NCBI RefSeq assembly: GCF_017254845.1
Contig: NZ_JAFKCU010000005.1
Coordinates: 234,953-298,952 of the forward strand
Length of the DNA stretch: 64,000 bases
Direction: 5' to 3'
DNA from: Algoriphagus pacificus
GTDB lineage: Bacteria; Bacteroidota; Bacteroidia; Cytophagales; Cyclobacteriaceae
The stretch's first letter is position 1, and every line of letters begins with the position of its first letter. The position numbers were made by a program, and so were the translations under genes. Under the pieces are notes generated by a model that made no database searches, was not told the origin of the DNA, and saw only the letters and a list, made by a program, of their open reading frames with translations. Below, piece after piece: positions 9,312 to 19,100 of the stretch.

Positions 9312-10639
9312 TGAATAACTCTTTTGAATATTGCCTGGGTCCGGCAAGAAAAATAGCACAACTGTACCCACCTGCAAAATATGCCAATGCAGATTTAAAA
9401 TTTAAAAAATTGACTGATGTCATCGAGCACTACACAAAACATTCTTTAAAGGCCGATGGGATAAAAGGAATTGAAAATGTAAGCGCAAGACTCCAAAAAG
9501 GTGAATACCATATCAAAATAGAGGGTAGTACAGACAAAAAGATTTTAAAATCATTTGCAAAAAGACATGTAAAAGTTTTTGGGCCAGAGTATGCTCAAAA
9601 AGCAATCAAAGGCATGAAATTGATGAAGAAATTGGGAGTTTGGAATCCCATGAAAGACTATCATGTCAACCTCAATCCAAACGATGGTACTTCCAAGTGG
9701 CAGCTTTTCCCTCCCTTAGGTCTGAATATGATTGGACAAAGAGGATTGCTATTGATGCATTATCCACCTTGGGCAGTATTGCAAGCAGGATCATTTGACA
9801 ATGCCATGACTATGCAACGCTGGTCAAGGATGTTGACTTCTTCCGGTGTAGCTGAAGAAGATGTGGATTATTATAAGACTTTTATCGACGTGAATCCAGT
9901 GGCAGCCCCAGGTTCAGGTGAAAGCGAATATCCAAATGATTACATGCCTATCATGATGGCTTCTGCTTTTTTTGATAGGCCAAAAGACCGAGACTATATC
10001 AAGTCCATGCTGGAACTCTTTTTAAATCCTCCTGGAATGGATAAAGACAGTAAATACACTTTGCCACTTTTGATTTGTGGCTCTCCCCTATACGATCCAC
10101 AGGCTCCAGGATGGTTTAGAACGGCCTATCCTGATATTCTTCCTCAGGTAGATAATATCCCTCAGGTGAATGTACTGCAAGCTGGAAAATTCAAGATTTT
10201 CCCAGATTCAAAAAAAGAAACCCCTTACCTCATTGGCAATCATATGATCGCAGCTGGAGTAACAGGAAAATGTACTCCTGATTCAAGCAAAATGCCAGAT
10301 ATAAGATTGTATGAAGCACAGGATTTGGTAGCAGCTACTTTCTTACAACTCTATTCACAAAACCCTGATATCGATCCGGAAGTAGCCAAAGCCCAAGCCT
10401 GCAAAAGATGGTTTGGGAATGAGGAAGGAACAGGTAGTCCTGAACCAGAAAGTGAAGATGATAAACTAGCAATTTGTGCCCTTGCACAAATGGATCTGTT
10501 TTTTGCGTCAAAACCCACTTCTCACCCTTTGTATTCCTATGAAGAAGCCTGCGAAAGATGCAAGCAAAAAGGTGTTATGGATAATCCATGCTTTGATTCC
10601 ATCAAACCTACGGATCCCAGAAAAATTTCGAATTGTTAA
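9311..10639 (+). CDS. Unrecognised 442-aa protein coupled to the HAD gene
   Basis: I do not recognise a family. The protein is soluble in appearance, without a signal peptide or membrane segment, and mixed alpha/beta in composition. It has a Pro/Trp/Met-rich middle (LMHYPPWAVLQAG near residue 153, then MTMQRWSRMLTSSG) and a C-terminal third richer in Cys, with CERCKQKG and NPCFDS in the last 40 residues. An acidic Pro/Glu/Ser linker (GSPEPESEDD) lies near residues 377-386. The start overlaps the HAD stop by one base, and the gene is last in the operon, 21 bases before the terminator at 10661. Its Cys content and operon suggest a link with thiol or redox chemistry, which is only an inference. 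Confidence 0.7.
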   Translation: MNNSFEYCLGPARKIAQLYPPAKYANADLKFKKLTDVIEHYTKHSLKADGIKGIENVSARLQKGEYHIKIEGSTDKKILKSFAKRHVKVFGPEYAQKAIKGMKLMKKLGVWNPMKDYHVNLNPNDGTSKWQLFPPLGLNMIGQRGLLLMHYPPWAVLQAGSFDNAMTMQRWSRMLTSSGVAEEDVDYYKTFIDVNPVAAPGSGESEYPNDYMPIMMASAFFDRPKDRDYIKSMLELFLNPPGMDKDSKYTLPLLICGSPLYDPQAPGWFRTAYPDILPQVDNIPQVNVLQAGKFKIFPDSKKETPYLIGNHMIAAGVTGKCTPDSSKMPDIRLYEAQDLVAATFLQLYSQNPDIDPEVAKAQACKRWFGNEEGTGSPEPESEDDKLAICALAQMDLFFASKPTSHPLYSYEEACERCKQKGVMDNPCFDSIKPTDPRKISNC

Positions 10640-10660
10640 ACCACTAACTTTTATAAAAGG

Positions 10661-10693
10661 AAAAACCCGAGACCTAATAGGTTTCGGGTTTTT
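10661..10693. terminator. Bidirectional Rho-independent terminator
   Basis: A 15-bp stem (10661-10675 with 10679-10693, one G-T wobble) with a 3-base AAT loop and A-run/T-run flanks. It separates converging operons: the plus-strand gsh operon ends at 10639 and the minus-strand sus locus ends at 10730. The A and T runs allow it to act in both directions. Confidence 0.85.
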
Positions 10694-10729
10694 TATTCCA
10701 AATCAGACCTGATTTGACTTAACGCTCTA

Positions 10730-12643
10730 TTATTTACTATCCAGTGAATTGATCCATCGAGCAATTTTCAATGCATCTTCTCTTTTCACCTGTGGCATTG
10801 GAGCCATTGGAGTTGCATATCCTGGCCAGTTTTCAGGCTTTGGATTATAGATCAACTCAACAATTTTTTCTGGAGTATATTTTCTTTTCGCAATCTCATT
10901 AAATCCTGGTCCTACCACTTTTTTATTTGGAGCATGACATGCCACACAAGTGTTTTTGGCAAGCAAAGTCTTGATCTCAGCTTCTGAAGGAATTGCATTG
11001 GAAGCTACTGCCTTAGAAGTTGTTGCCTTTGGCTCTGGCTTTTTCTCCTCCACAACTGGAACCGGCTTTGGCTTGATCACCATTTTAGCACCAGTAGGAA
11101 TATTATTCAAAGTATAATAAGCATCCATATGTACCAATTCATGAGAATCCTGCGCTTCACGGATTCCCGGAAGACTGATTTTATGAACATGGTATTGCTT
11201 GATATCTTTTACTGCAATTCTTACGGTCATTCCATCTTCAGATACTTCCACACCCAAGATTTCATGGCTCATGTTTCTAACCGGAGGGCTACCGTAAACT
11301 GGATGATATTTATAGGTATAGCTATCAACTGCATAAGAAGCTAGATCTTCTGCTGAGTTTTTGTCTACCGGTTTGGTGAATTCAATTTCAAATCCATCAG
11401 GTTTTGCCTTGACTGTTCTCATTTCAAATGGAAGCTCACGGTTCCAAACCAATCGCTGCAAACCTTCATTCGCATCTCCTGCAGAACCCCATCCTCTATT
11501 TGTTTCACCTACGAAAAGTGATTGATCTTCCGCAAATACCATTCTAAGAACACCAGACTGGAATCCACTTCTGAAGTCGATAGAAGCACCTTGATACTCA
11601 CCATTTACTTTTTCAAGGAAAACACGCATGATTTTACTCTGACCTTGATCACCTACCAGAATCTGACCTGCGAATGGACCATAGAAATTATCTGGAATAA
11701 CGATTGGCTCAGAAGTGGAAATCCCATGAACACCATAAGGGAACCAAACAGCAGGAAGTTTAATTTGAGGAAGAGATTTCTTTGCTTCGTAAAGCGTTAT
11801 GAAATTATCATCTACCACATTTTCCGGCTTGATATATCGTCCATTCTCATCCTTTACTCGCTGAGGATCAACAATCTTATCAAACTGTTCTGTTGTCATC
11901 TTGATTGGAGAATTAGGAATCCCAGACCATTTCAACCCTGCCGGATGGCCAGTGAAATCACCTTTTTCCACATGCCAAAGACCACCTGATCCTTGGTAAT
12001 CTCCTTGATTTTCTGTGTAAAACACTTCACCATACAACATTCCTACCCCAGCTGGAGATCGCATACCAGTAGCAAAAGGCTCGATCGTTCCATCTCTATG
12101 GATTTTCATAGTCCAACCTCTGAAAGGTACTCGACTCTCTCCTCTCCACCATTCTTGGTCACCAAAAGCCACATTGCCAGTCACGATGAAATTACCATCA
12201 CTCGCTACTTTTGGACCAAAGCTGTACTCATGATAATGAGAAGATAATGGCCATGCAGCAACTGTTTCATACAAATCAGCTTGACCATCTCCATTGGTAT
12301 CTACCATTTTGGTCAATTCTCCTCTTTGCGCAGCATAAAATGCTCCGTCTTCGAAATAAAGACCTAAGGCCTCATGAAGACCGGAAGCAAATTTCTTGAA
12401 ATATGGTCGAGTCGAAGTTGGGTTTTCAACCACAAACACGTCTCCTCTACGGGTAGAAACACCCAAATTACCATTTGGCAACATGGTAAGTCCTCCCACT
12501 TCCAAAAGCAAACCTTCTGGAGCAGGAACTCTTGCTATTTTAAAGTAATCTTCCTCTTTTGGAGATTCCTGAGCTAGGGTGGCATGTACTAATCCGAAAC
12601 AAAGTGCCCCTAGTAATATTTGTTTAATAGTCATCTTTTTCAT
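10730..12643 (-). CDS. Sorbosone/glucose dehydrogenase-like beta-propeller fused to cytochrome c
   Basis: About 637 aa from the ATG at 12643, which gives a normal signal peptide (MKKMTIKQILLGALCFG then ATLAQ). An in-frame ATG at 12676 would add 11 residues and overlap the upstream gene. The bulk is a beta-propeller of the kind found in predicted quinoprotein sugar dehydrogenases (LGLYFEDGAFYAAQRGELTK, GWTMKIHRDG, RSPAGVGMLYGEVFYTENQG, LVGDQGQSK). After a Pro/Lys/Glu linker comes a class I cytochrome c with haem site CVACH about 72 residues from the end and an axial Met in ATPMAPMP. Probably periplasmic: it could oxidise a sugar-derived compound and pass electrons to the haem. It lies 16 bases behind the DUF1080 gene and is last in the sus-locus operon. 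Confidence 0.85.
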   Translation of the reverse strand: MKKMTIKQILLGALCFGLVHATLAQESPKEEDYFKIARVPAPEGLLLEVGGLTMLPNGNLGVSTRRGDVFVVENPTSTRPYFKKFASGLHEALGLYFEDGAFYAAQRGELTKMVDTNGDGQADLYETVAAWPLSSHYHEYSFGPKVASDGNFIVTGNVAFGDQEWWRGESRVPFRGWTMKIHRDGTIEPFATGMRSPAGVGMLYGEVFYTENQGDYQGSGGLWHVEKGDFTGHPAGLKWSGIPNSPIKMTTEQFDKIVDPQRVKDENGRYIKPENVVDDNFITLYEAKKSLPQIKLPAVWFPYGVHGISTSEPIVIPDNFYGPFAGQILVGDQGQSKIMRVFLEKVNGEYQGASIDFRSGFQSGVLRMVFAEDQSLFVGETNRGWGSAGDANEGLQRLVWNRELPFEMRTVKAKPDGFEIEFTKPVDKNSAEDLASYAVDSYTYKYHPVYGSPPVRNMSHEILGVEVSEDGMTVRIAVKDIKQYHVHKISLPGIREAQDSHELVHMDAYYTLNNIPTGAKMVIKPKPVPVVEEKKPEPKATTSKAVASNAIPSEAEIKTLLAKNTCVACHAPNKKVVGPGFNEIAKRKYTPEKIVELIYNPKPENWPGYATPMAPMPQVKREDALKIARWINSLDSK

Positions 12644-12659
12644 CTTCTTCAGGCCAGGA

Positions 12660-14453
12660 TTAAAACAATAAAACATAGCTCAACTTCGATTTAAGCGGCA
12701 AGTAAATACCTTCCGATCCCACTTGAGGCGTAGCATCCTCTGTCAACACTTCCAGATATGCCCCTGTATCTTCCACGAGATATAATGTTTTTGACACCTT
12801 TTTCAAGGATTTACCAGGCATGATTTTTACTTGATATCCTTGAGAAGTTCCTGAAATTTCCATTTCTCTAACAACTCCTTTTCCGTCTTCCATCAGCTTA
12901 ATATGATCTTTCAGAGTCAGTCCTGATGCGGATTTTGCTCCAAATTCCATATCACCATTTCCTAAGATTTGGTAACCTGTACCTTTCAAAGCGATGTCAG
13001 ATGGTTGAAAAGATGGAGTCAATAATAATGGAGTATCCAAGCTTAATTCGGTAACTACTCCCAAAGGTCTTGAAACACCATTTCCTCTGCTATGCCACAT
13101 AGGCGTGGCATCTATAAATGCACCTCTCCAGACTCTGATCAATTGATTTGTTTCAAGGTCATAAGTGAAATGAGTTCCAAATTCACTGGATACAGAAACT
13201 GCATGTGAAAGCTTGGTTCTATTTGGTAGCTCAACAAAACTTCGCAAAACAGGAGTTTCATTGCTTTCCACCCAAATTGGATCCACTGAATTGTCAAAAG
13301 ACAAAACAGGAGCGCTCAGTTCGGTTGGCCACATACCATCTGCAAAAGCAGAAAGGTTAAATCCTTGTGCTGTCCAATCTCTTGGTTTGGAAACCCAAAG
13401 TACATAAGGAACGTCTCCTTGCGGAAGTGATTTTTCGACTCTGGTTCTTCCACCTTTTAAATCAACTGCAGTGCTTCCTGCACCGATTTGCAATGCACCT
13501 AAACCTCTTGGCACATCAAGATCGAATGTGTAATTACCAGCTTCTTTAATTTGGATTGTTCCTTCAAATTTGGTCATCGAAGCTCCTGAAACTCCGGATT
13601 TAAAATCATCAAATGAATTGATTTTCCCAGAATTATCGGCTTTCAAAGCACTTGCTTCCGGAAACTCATTAAATGATCCAGGATAAACAGTATAAGAGAT
13701 GGATTTAAAATCAGGTGCACTGATATCCATTCTTTTTACCTCTAATGATTGGATGGCAACTGGGCCATGGTCACCTTGAATACGGATTGGTCCTTCAGCA
13801 ACTTCACCTCCTGCCAAGGCTCCTCTTGTAGGGCCAAAAAGTTCTAAATTTTCATGAATTGTTACGCCATTAAGTCTTACATAGCGAAGTATTGCATTCT
13901 GGGTTTTCTCTCCATTTGAAGCAAATCTTGGAGCTTGAAATCCAACTTCCAGAGTCTGCCAAATCCCAGGTGCTTTGCTTACGTTTTGTCTTGGAGCATA
14001 ACCTTGAAACCCATTTTGTCCAGCTGGCTTTGATTCATCCCAACGCTCATAGACTCCACCATTACTGCCTGACTTTGGATTGGTTTCCTGCCAGCTGTCA
14101 AGTAATTGGATTTCATATTGGCCCTGTAGGTACAATCCTGAGTTGGATCCTTCAGCCATCATGTAAACCAGTTTGAGCTCTACATCTCCAAATTTCTCTT
14201 CAGAGATCAGATCAGCTCCAGGTTTTTTCTTAGCTGGGGCATTCAATAAAATGGTCCCATCTCCTTCAGCATACAAGGTATGTTCTTTAGCAGATAGGTC
14301 TGTCCAAACCTTTCCCACTTCTTTCCAGCTTCCTTTATTATTTGTGAAGGAATCCAGCGTCAGTTTAGATACGGTTTGAGCCTGCGAATTGAAAGTTGGA
14401 GCTGCAATAGTCAAAGCTATTCCTAGCCCAAGCAATCTAGGGTTCAAAAGCAT
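12660..14453 (-). CDS. Secreted DUF1080 (3-keto-disaccharide hydrolase-like) protein
   Basis: A 597-aa protein with a signal peptide (LLGLGIALTIAAPTFNSQAQ). The N-terminal third is a DUF1080 / concanavalin-like fold: SEEKFGDVELKLVYMM, SNSGLYLQGQYEIQLLDSW, NGGVYER and the motif GIWQTLEVGFQAPRF around residues 160-175, ending in ARGPIRIQGDHGPV-like residues near 220-235. This family includes 3-keto-disaccharide hydrolases. The rest (about 250-597) is beta-rich with no clear family. It lies between the SusD gene (hairpin at 14491-14524 in between) and the propeller-cytochrome gene, so it probably acts on the glycan or glycoside imported by the SusCD pair. Substrate unknown. Confidence 0.85.
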   Translation of the reverse strand: MLLNPRLLGLGIALTIAAPTFNSQAQTVSKLTLDSFTNNKGSWKEVGKVWTDLSAKEHTLYAEGDGTILLNAPAKKKPGADLISEEKFGDVELKLVYMMAEGSNSGLYLQGQYEIQLLDSWQETNPKSGSNGGVYERWDESKPAGQNGFQGYAPRQNVSKAPGIWQTLEVGFQAPRFASNGEKTQNAILRYVRLNGVTIHENLELFGPTRGALAGGEVAEGPIRIQGDHGPVAIQSLEVKRMDISAPDFKSISYTVYPGSFNEFPEASALKADNSGKINSFDDFKSGVSGASMTKFEGTIQIKEAGNYTFDLDVPRGLGALQIGAGSTAVDLKGGRTRVEKSLPQGDVPYVLWVSKPRDWTAQGFNLSAFADGMWPTELSAPVLSFDNSVDPIWVESNETPVLRSFVELPNRTKLSHAVSVSSEFGTHFTYDLETNQLIRVWRGAFIDATPMWHSRGNGVSRPLGVVTELSLDTPLLLTPSFQPSDIALKGTGYQILGNGDMEFGAKSASGLTLKDHIKLMEDGKGVVREMEISGTSQGYQVKIMPGKSLKKVSKTLYLVEDTGAYLEVLTEDATPQVGSEGIYLPLKSKLSYVLLF

Positions 14454-14490
14454 AGGTGAATAAATTGATTGATTTTACTAGATATAAAAT

Positions 14491-14524
14491 GAGAAGGTTC
14501 GGCAACTGAATGCCAAACCTTCTC
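14491..14524 (-). terminator. Intercistronic stem-loop between susD and DUF1080
   Basis: A 14-bp inverted repeat (14491-14504 with 14511-14524, one mismatch) with a 6-base loop, just after the SusD stop and 37 bases before the DUF1080 start. On the minus strand it is followed by an AT-rich tract (ATTTTATATC) rather than a clean U-run. It may be a partial terminator or an mRNA-stabilising hairpin that keeps SusCD expression above the downstream genes. Confidence 0.6.
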
Positions 14525-14531
14525 AAGCTTT

Positions 14532-16151
14532 TTAATAACCTGGATTCTGTACCAGGTTAGGGTTTGAGTTCACTTGAATTTCTGGAATAGGGAATAATTC
14601 TAAGTTCGGATCAGAACTTGGCTCATGATCCCACCATTCTCCGGTCGTAAACTTACCAAATCTTATTAAGTCTGTTCTACGTTTTCCTTCAAAGATAAAT
14701 TCTCTTCCACGTTCGGCCAATAACTCATCTAAAGTCAAAGTAGCTGTTGTATAGGCTTCTGAAGCCCAATCTTCGTCCGAAAAAGCTCTTTTCTTAGATT
14801 CATTAATCAAAGCAACTGCTTCAGCTGTAGCTTGACCTCCATTTTTACGCATCAAAGCTTCTGCTTTGTTGAAATACAGTTCAGTAAGTCGATAGATGAT
14901 ATAATCATTTTCTTGATAATCAGGATCATCTTTCGTTCCGGACTTATACTTGTTGAATCTAGCACCAGAGTTTTCTTCACCTTCAGTCATGGAACCTTCA
15001 CCTGTTGCGCCTTCACTGTTTCTTCTGATAGTGTTGACATATACAAGTGGTTCTCCGTCATACTCCTCAGTTCCGATTACCGGCTCATTTGACTGATATT
15101 TATATTGAGGACCAAATAGGAACCATTCCTTCTTTCTCACGTCATTTTCTTTGTATGCATCAAAAGCTGAAGGGATAACAACAAACGCATTCCATCCACT
15201 GTAAGTCACATTTAAAGCCTCCGACATATTGGAGTATCCCATAAAGAAACCACCCCATCCAAAAGAGAATCCACCTTGTCGGCTAAAAGCAAATTGGAAG
15301 ATGTTTTCAGGAGAGTTGTGATTGTCATTTCTGAATGGACCGTTAATATCTGGATCCAATCCCATAGCTCCGGTCAATGATCCACCTTCTCCATTGATCA
15401 CTTTATCTGCATAGGCAATTGATTCATCCCACATAGGAGTACCATTCCATTTTTCAGCATTCAAGTATAGCTCAGATAGCATTGTATAACCAGCTGCTTT
15501 GGAAACTCTACCTACCAATTCTTGAGAAAGAGGCTCAAGGTTTTCTACATTCTCCTCAAGTTCATTTTTCACAAATTCAAAAACCTCAGATCTTGGAGCT
15601 GTAGGAGGGCTCAATGGCTCACCAACTTTAGTAACAATCGGCACATTACCCCACATATCCATCAGTCTCATGTAGTGATAAGCTCTCATTACTTTGACCT
15701 CGGAAATGATGCTTTGTCTTTCTTCTTCAGTCATACCAGCTTTCTCAATGTCTAGGCTCTCTACATCTTCTAGGATAGCATTTACATACCCAACTCCACT
15801 CCACATTAAGCTCCAGGCAGAACGCATTCTTGGCTCATTAGCTGTCCAAGTATGGTAGTGAAGACGAATATGATCACCACCATCGTATCCATGACGTCCT
15901 TTCTGTGGCCAAGCAATTTGGTCAGCTGCAGACTCACTATGATAGTAAAAACCATTTTGACCTGTAGGCGCCAACCATGCTTGCATGTGAGTAAAAGGCC
16001 TTAAGACCCCTTGCATCACCTCCAATTTATTATTGTAAAAATTATCTTTGGACAACTCACTGTAGAAAGTCTCAGAAAGGTCCATACATCCTGCAAATCC
16101 CAAAACGAGAAGTGCGATGGCTATGCTATATATTCTTTTGATATTTTTCAT
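14532..16151 (-). CDS. RagB/SusD family nutrient-binding outer membrane lipoprotein
   Basis: A 539-aa SusD homologue, the usual length. The lipoprotein signal ends at a Cys (LALLVLGFAGC-like lipobox near residues 14-22, then MDLSETFYSELSKDNFYNN). Family landmarks are the TPR-type helices with VMRAYHYMRLMDMWGNVPIVTK (around residues 155-176), SEVFEFVKNELEENVENL, then the C-terminal DYIIYRLTELYFNKAEALMRKNGG and LAERGREFIFEGKRRTDLIRFG. It caps the SusC barrel at the outer membrane and hands it an oligomeric ligand. It starts 12 bases behind SusC. Confidence 0.95.
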   Translation of the reverse strand: MKNIKRIYSIAIALLVLGFAGCMDLSETFYSELSKDNFYNNKLEVMQGVLRPFTHMQAWLAPTGQNGFYYHSESAADQIAWPQKGRHGYDGGDHIRLHYHTWTANEPRMRSAWSLMWSGVGYVNAILEDVESLDIEKAGMTEEERQSIISEVKVMRAYHYMRLMDMWGNVPIVTKVGEPLSPPTAPRSEVFEFVKNELEENVENLEPLSQELVGRVSKAAGYTMLSELYLNAEKWNGTPMWDESIAYADKVINGEGGSLTGAMGLDPDINGPFRNDNHNSPENIFQFAFSRQGGFSFGWGGFFMGYSNMSEALNVTYSGWNAFVVIPSAFDAYKENDVRKKEWFLFGPQYKYQSNEPVIGTEEYDGEPLVYVNTIRRNSEGATGEGSMTEGEENSGARFNKYKSGTKDDPDYQENDYIIYRLTELYFNKAEALMRKNGGQATAEAVALINESKKRAFSDEDWASEAYTTATLTLDELLAERGREFIFEGKRRTDLIRFGKFTTGEWWDHEPSSDPNLELFPIPEIQVNSNPNLVQNPGY

Positions 16152-16163
16152 TTTTCAGAGTCT

Positions 16164-19100
16164 TTAGAATGTAACTTTCAAACCTAGCGTATACGAATTG
16201 GTGCGGGGATAGAACCCACGATTGTCGATACCAGTCGTAAATCCAGTGTCTTGAAGTTCAGGATCTAGCCCTGAATAGCTGGTGAAAGTCGCCAGATTTC
16301 TACCTGTTGCGTACAATCTCAGGTTCTTAACTGTGTTACCTTTCAAATTGAAGTTGTAACCCAAAGTGACATTGTCAAGCTTCACAAAGCTTCCACTTTC
16401 TAAGTAATAGTCAGAGAATTGAGGATTATCGTTCAGCTCATTATGTTTGGTAATAGCACTTTCTAAAAGGTTGTTTGGCAACCATGCTTTGTTTCCAAAA
16501 TAAAGATCTTGGGTGTTCAGGATGTCATATCCAAACTTACCTCTGAAGAAGACAGTCAAGTCAAAGTTTTTATAACGGAAAGAGTTATTCAAACTCGCCA
16601 TGTATTTAGGCACCCCGTTTCCAATGATTGAAAGATCTTCTGGAGCAATTTGATCAGCAGTAACAGCAGATCCATCAGCTTTTAAGAATAACCACTTTCC
16701 ATCTTCATTGAATCCTGCGAATTTTTTACCATAGAAGTTACCTACTTTTCCACCTTCAGTCACTCGGATAGCTGCACCTAGGTTTCCTGGAGATGGCAAG
16801 AATCCAAATTCTAAATAATCAGCAGAATAAAACTCATTGGAAAGTTGAGTAATCTCATTTCCAATCACGTTTCCTGTGAAATCAATGGAGTAGGTAAAGT
16901 CATCTTTGCTAACTAACATAGCATTTAAATACAATTCAACCCCTCTATTTCTGATACTACCTACGTTTGTATAAATGTTATCTCTTACGAAAGGAGGTTG
17001 CTGTGCTGTATATCTATTCAACAAGTCAACAGTCTCTCTTTGATAAACATCCAATGAACCTGATAACTTATTGTTGAAGAAGGCAAAATCAACCCCGAAG
17101 TTCCACTCTTGCTTTTTCTCCCACTTCAAGTTTGGATTTGGGTTTCTAGCTGGACCATAAGTCTGATAGTACACTCCATTTTGTGGATATACACCACCTG
17201 TACTTAAAGTAACCAAAGACTGATAGTTTGGAATACCTTGGTTACCAGTCACACCATAACCCAATCTCAACTTTAGGTTTTCAACAGAACTTGAGTTTTG
17301 AAGGAAAGATTCTTTAGAAAGATCCCATCCAACGGATGCTGCAGGGAAGTTACCCCACTTGTGATTCTCACCGAATTTGGAAGAACCTTCACGTCTCATG
17401 ATCAATTGACCGAAGATTTTCTCTTTGTAGCTATAGCTTACTCTACCAAATAAGGCAATCAAAGTATTATCTTCTTTGAATGATCCCATTCCTGGTCTTG
17501 GCAATTGTGTATTGTTGATAGCAGTACCAGCACCTAAGTTCCAATCCTGAAAAGCATCAGTTGTAAAACCTGAGTTATTGACTGCAAAATCCTCAAAAGT
17601 ATTGTACTGATAACTATATCCTCCCAAGACATCAAATGAATGATCTCCAACAACTCTCTTGTAGTTCAAAGTAGACTCAAATACATCTGACCAAGTCAAG
17701 GCATTATATTTTCTGGCATAACCTGTTCCTTGGAATTCAGCATTTGGTCTCTGAGCAAAATCTTTCAAAGATCTATATTGTCTATCATTATAAGTATTCT
17801 GGGTATGAGCACCAAAAGCACTGATATTCAAGCCTTCTAGAATCTCAAAAGTCAATCTTAAATCACCAGAAAAAGTCTGCTGGTTTCTTTCGTCAGTTCT
17901 GTATTCGTATCTCGAAAGTGGATTGTAATTGTTATATGCTTGAGTTTCTACAAAAGTCCCATCAGGGTTTCTGATCGGAGCAGTAGGGTTTCTCTGGATA
18001 GCTTGCTCGAAGTCTCCTCCTCCACCACCAAGTAGATTTGCTTTGTTGAAGTTAGTAGCAAGGTTTGCTGCCAATTGTAATCTTCCGTTTACACCGGTTT
18101 GATTCAAGTTGATACGAGCACCATACTGTCTTCTTGAATTTTCTTTCGCGATACCTTCCATATCATTGATATAAAAAGATGCACGGTAATTCGAATTCAA
18201 AGATCCCCCAGAAGCTGAGAAATTATGATATTGACTGAGGTTTTGTTTGTTGATCAATTCATCATACAAATCTGTAGATGCTCCTAAGTCATTTACTTCT
18301 CCAATTAATCCATCAGCAATCAAGCCACGGTATTGAGCTGGAGTCAAGAAGTCAGGCTTTCTTGCTACTGCATCTTTTGAGAAGTAAGTATTGTAATTGA
18401 AAGTTGGCTCACCAGCTTTTCCTTTTTTAGTAGTGATCAAAATTACACCGTTGTTACCACGGGTACCATAGATAGCTGCTGCAGATCCATCTTTCAAGAC
18501 TTCAAAAGAAGCAATATCATCTTGCTGCAACAGGTCCAGATTACCACCTGGGATCCCGTCAATAACGATCAAAGGAGCTAAATTACCAGTGATGGAAGTC
18601 ACACCTCTCATCTGAATCGCAACGCCAGAGTTAGGATTGTTACCTTCAGTACGAGTAATGCTTAGACCAGCCACTTTACCTTGGATCAGATCCAATGGGC
18701 TTCTAACATTGCCCTGAACAAAGCTTTCTTGATCTACTTTGGCTACAGAAGAAGTAATTTCTCTTCTTTTCTGAGTACCATAACCTACTACGACTACCTC
18801 ATCCAGAGATTTGGTATCGTCTTCCAAAGTCAGGTTAAACATTCTTCTGGAACCGACTTCTAACTCAATGGTTTTCATTCCTATGAAGCTGAAAACAACA
18901 ACAGACTGCTCAGAGTCAACCGTTAGAGTAAATTTCCCGTCGAGGTCAGTTACTACACCATTGGTAGTGCCTTTTTCAATAACTGATACTCCCGGTAGAG
19001 GAGTATTTGTCTCATCTACAATGACACCGGAAATAGTCTCCTTTTTAGCCTCTTGAATCATCACAGAGTTTTGAAGAGGGGAATTACCTCCATTACTCAC

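Noticed and set aside
11129-12577. Series of plus-strand ORFs opposite the propeller-cytochrome gene
   Set aside because: Shadow frames of a long, well-supported minus-strand gene.
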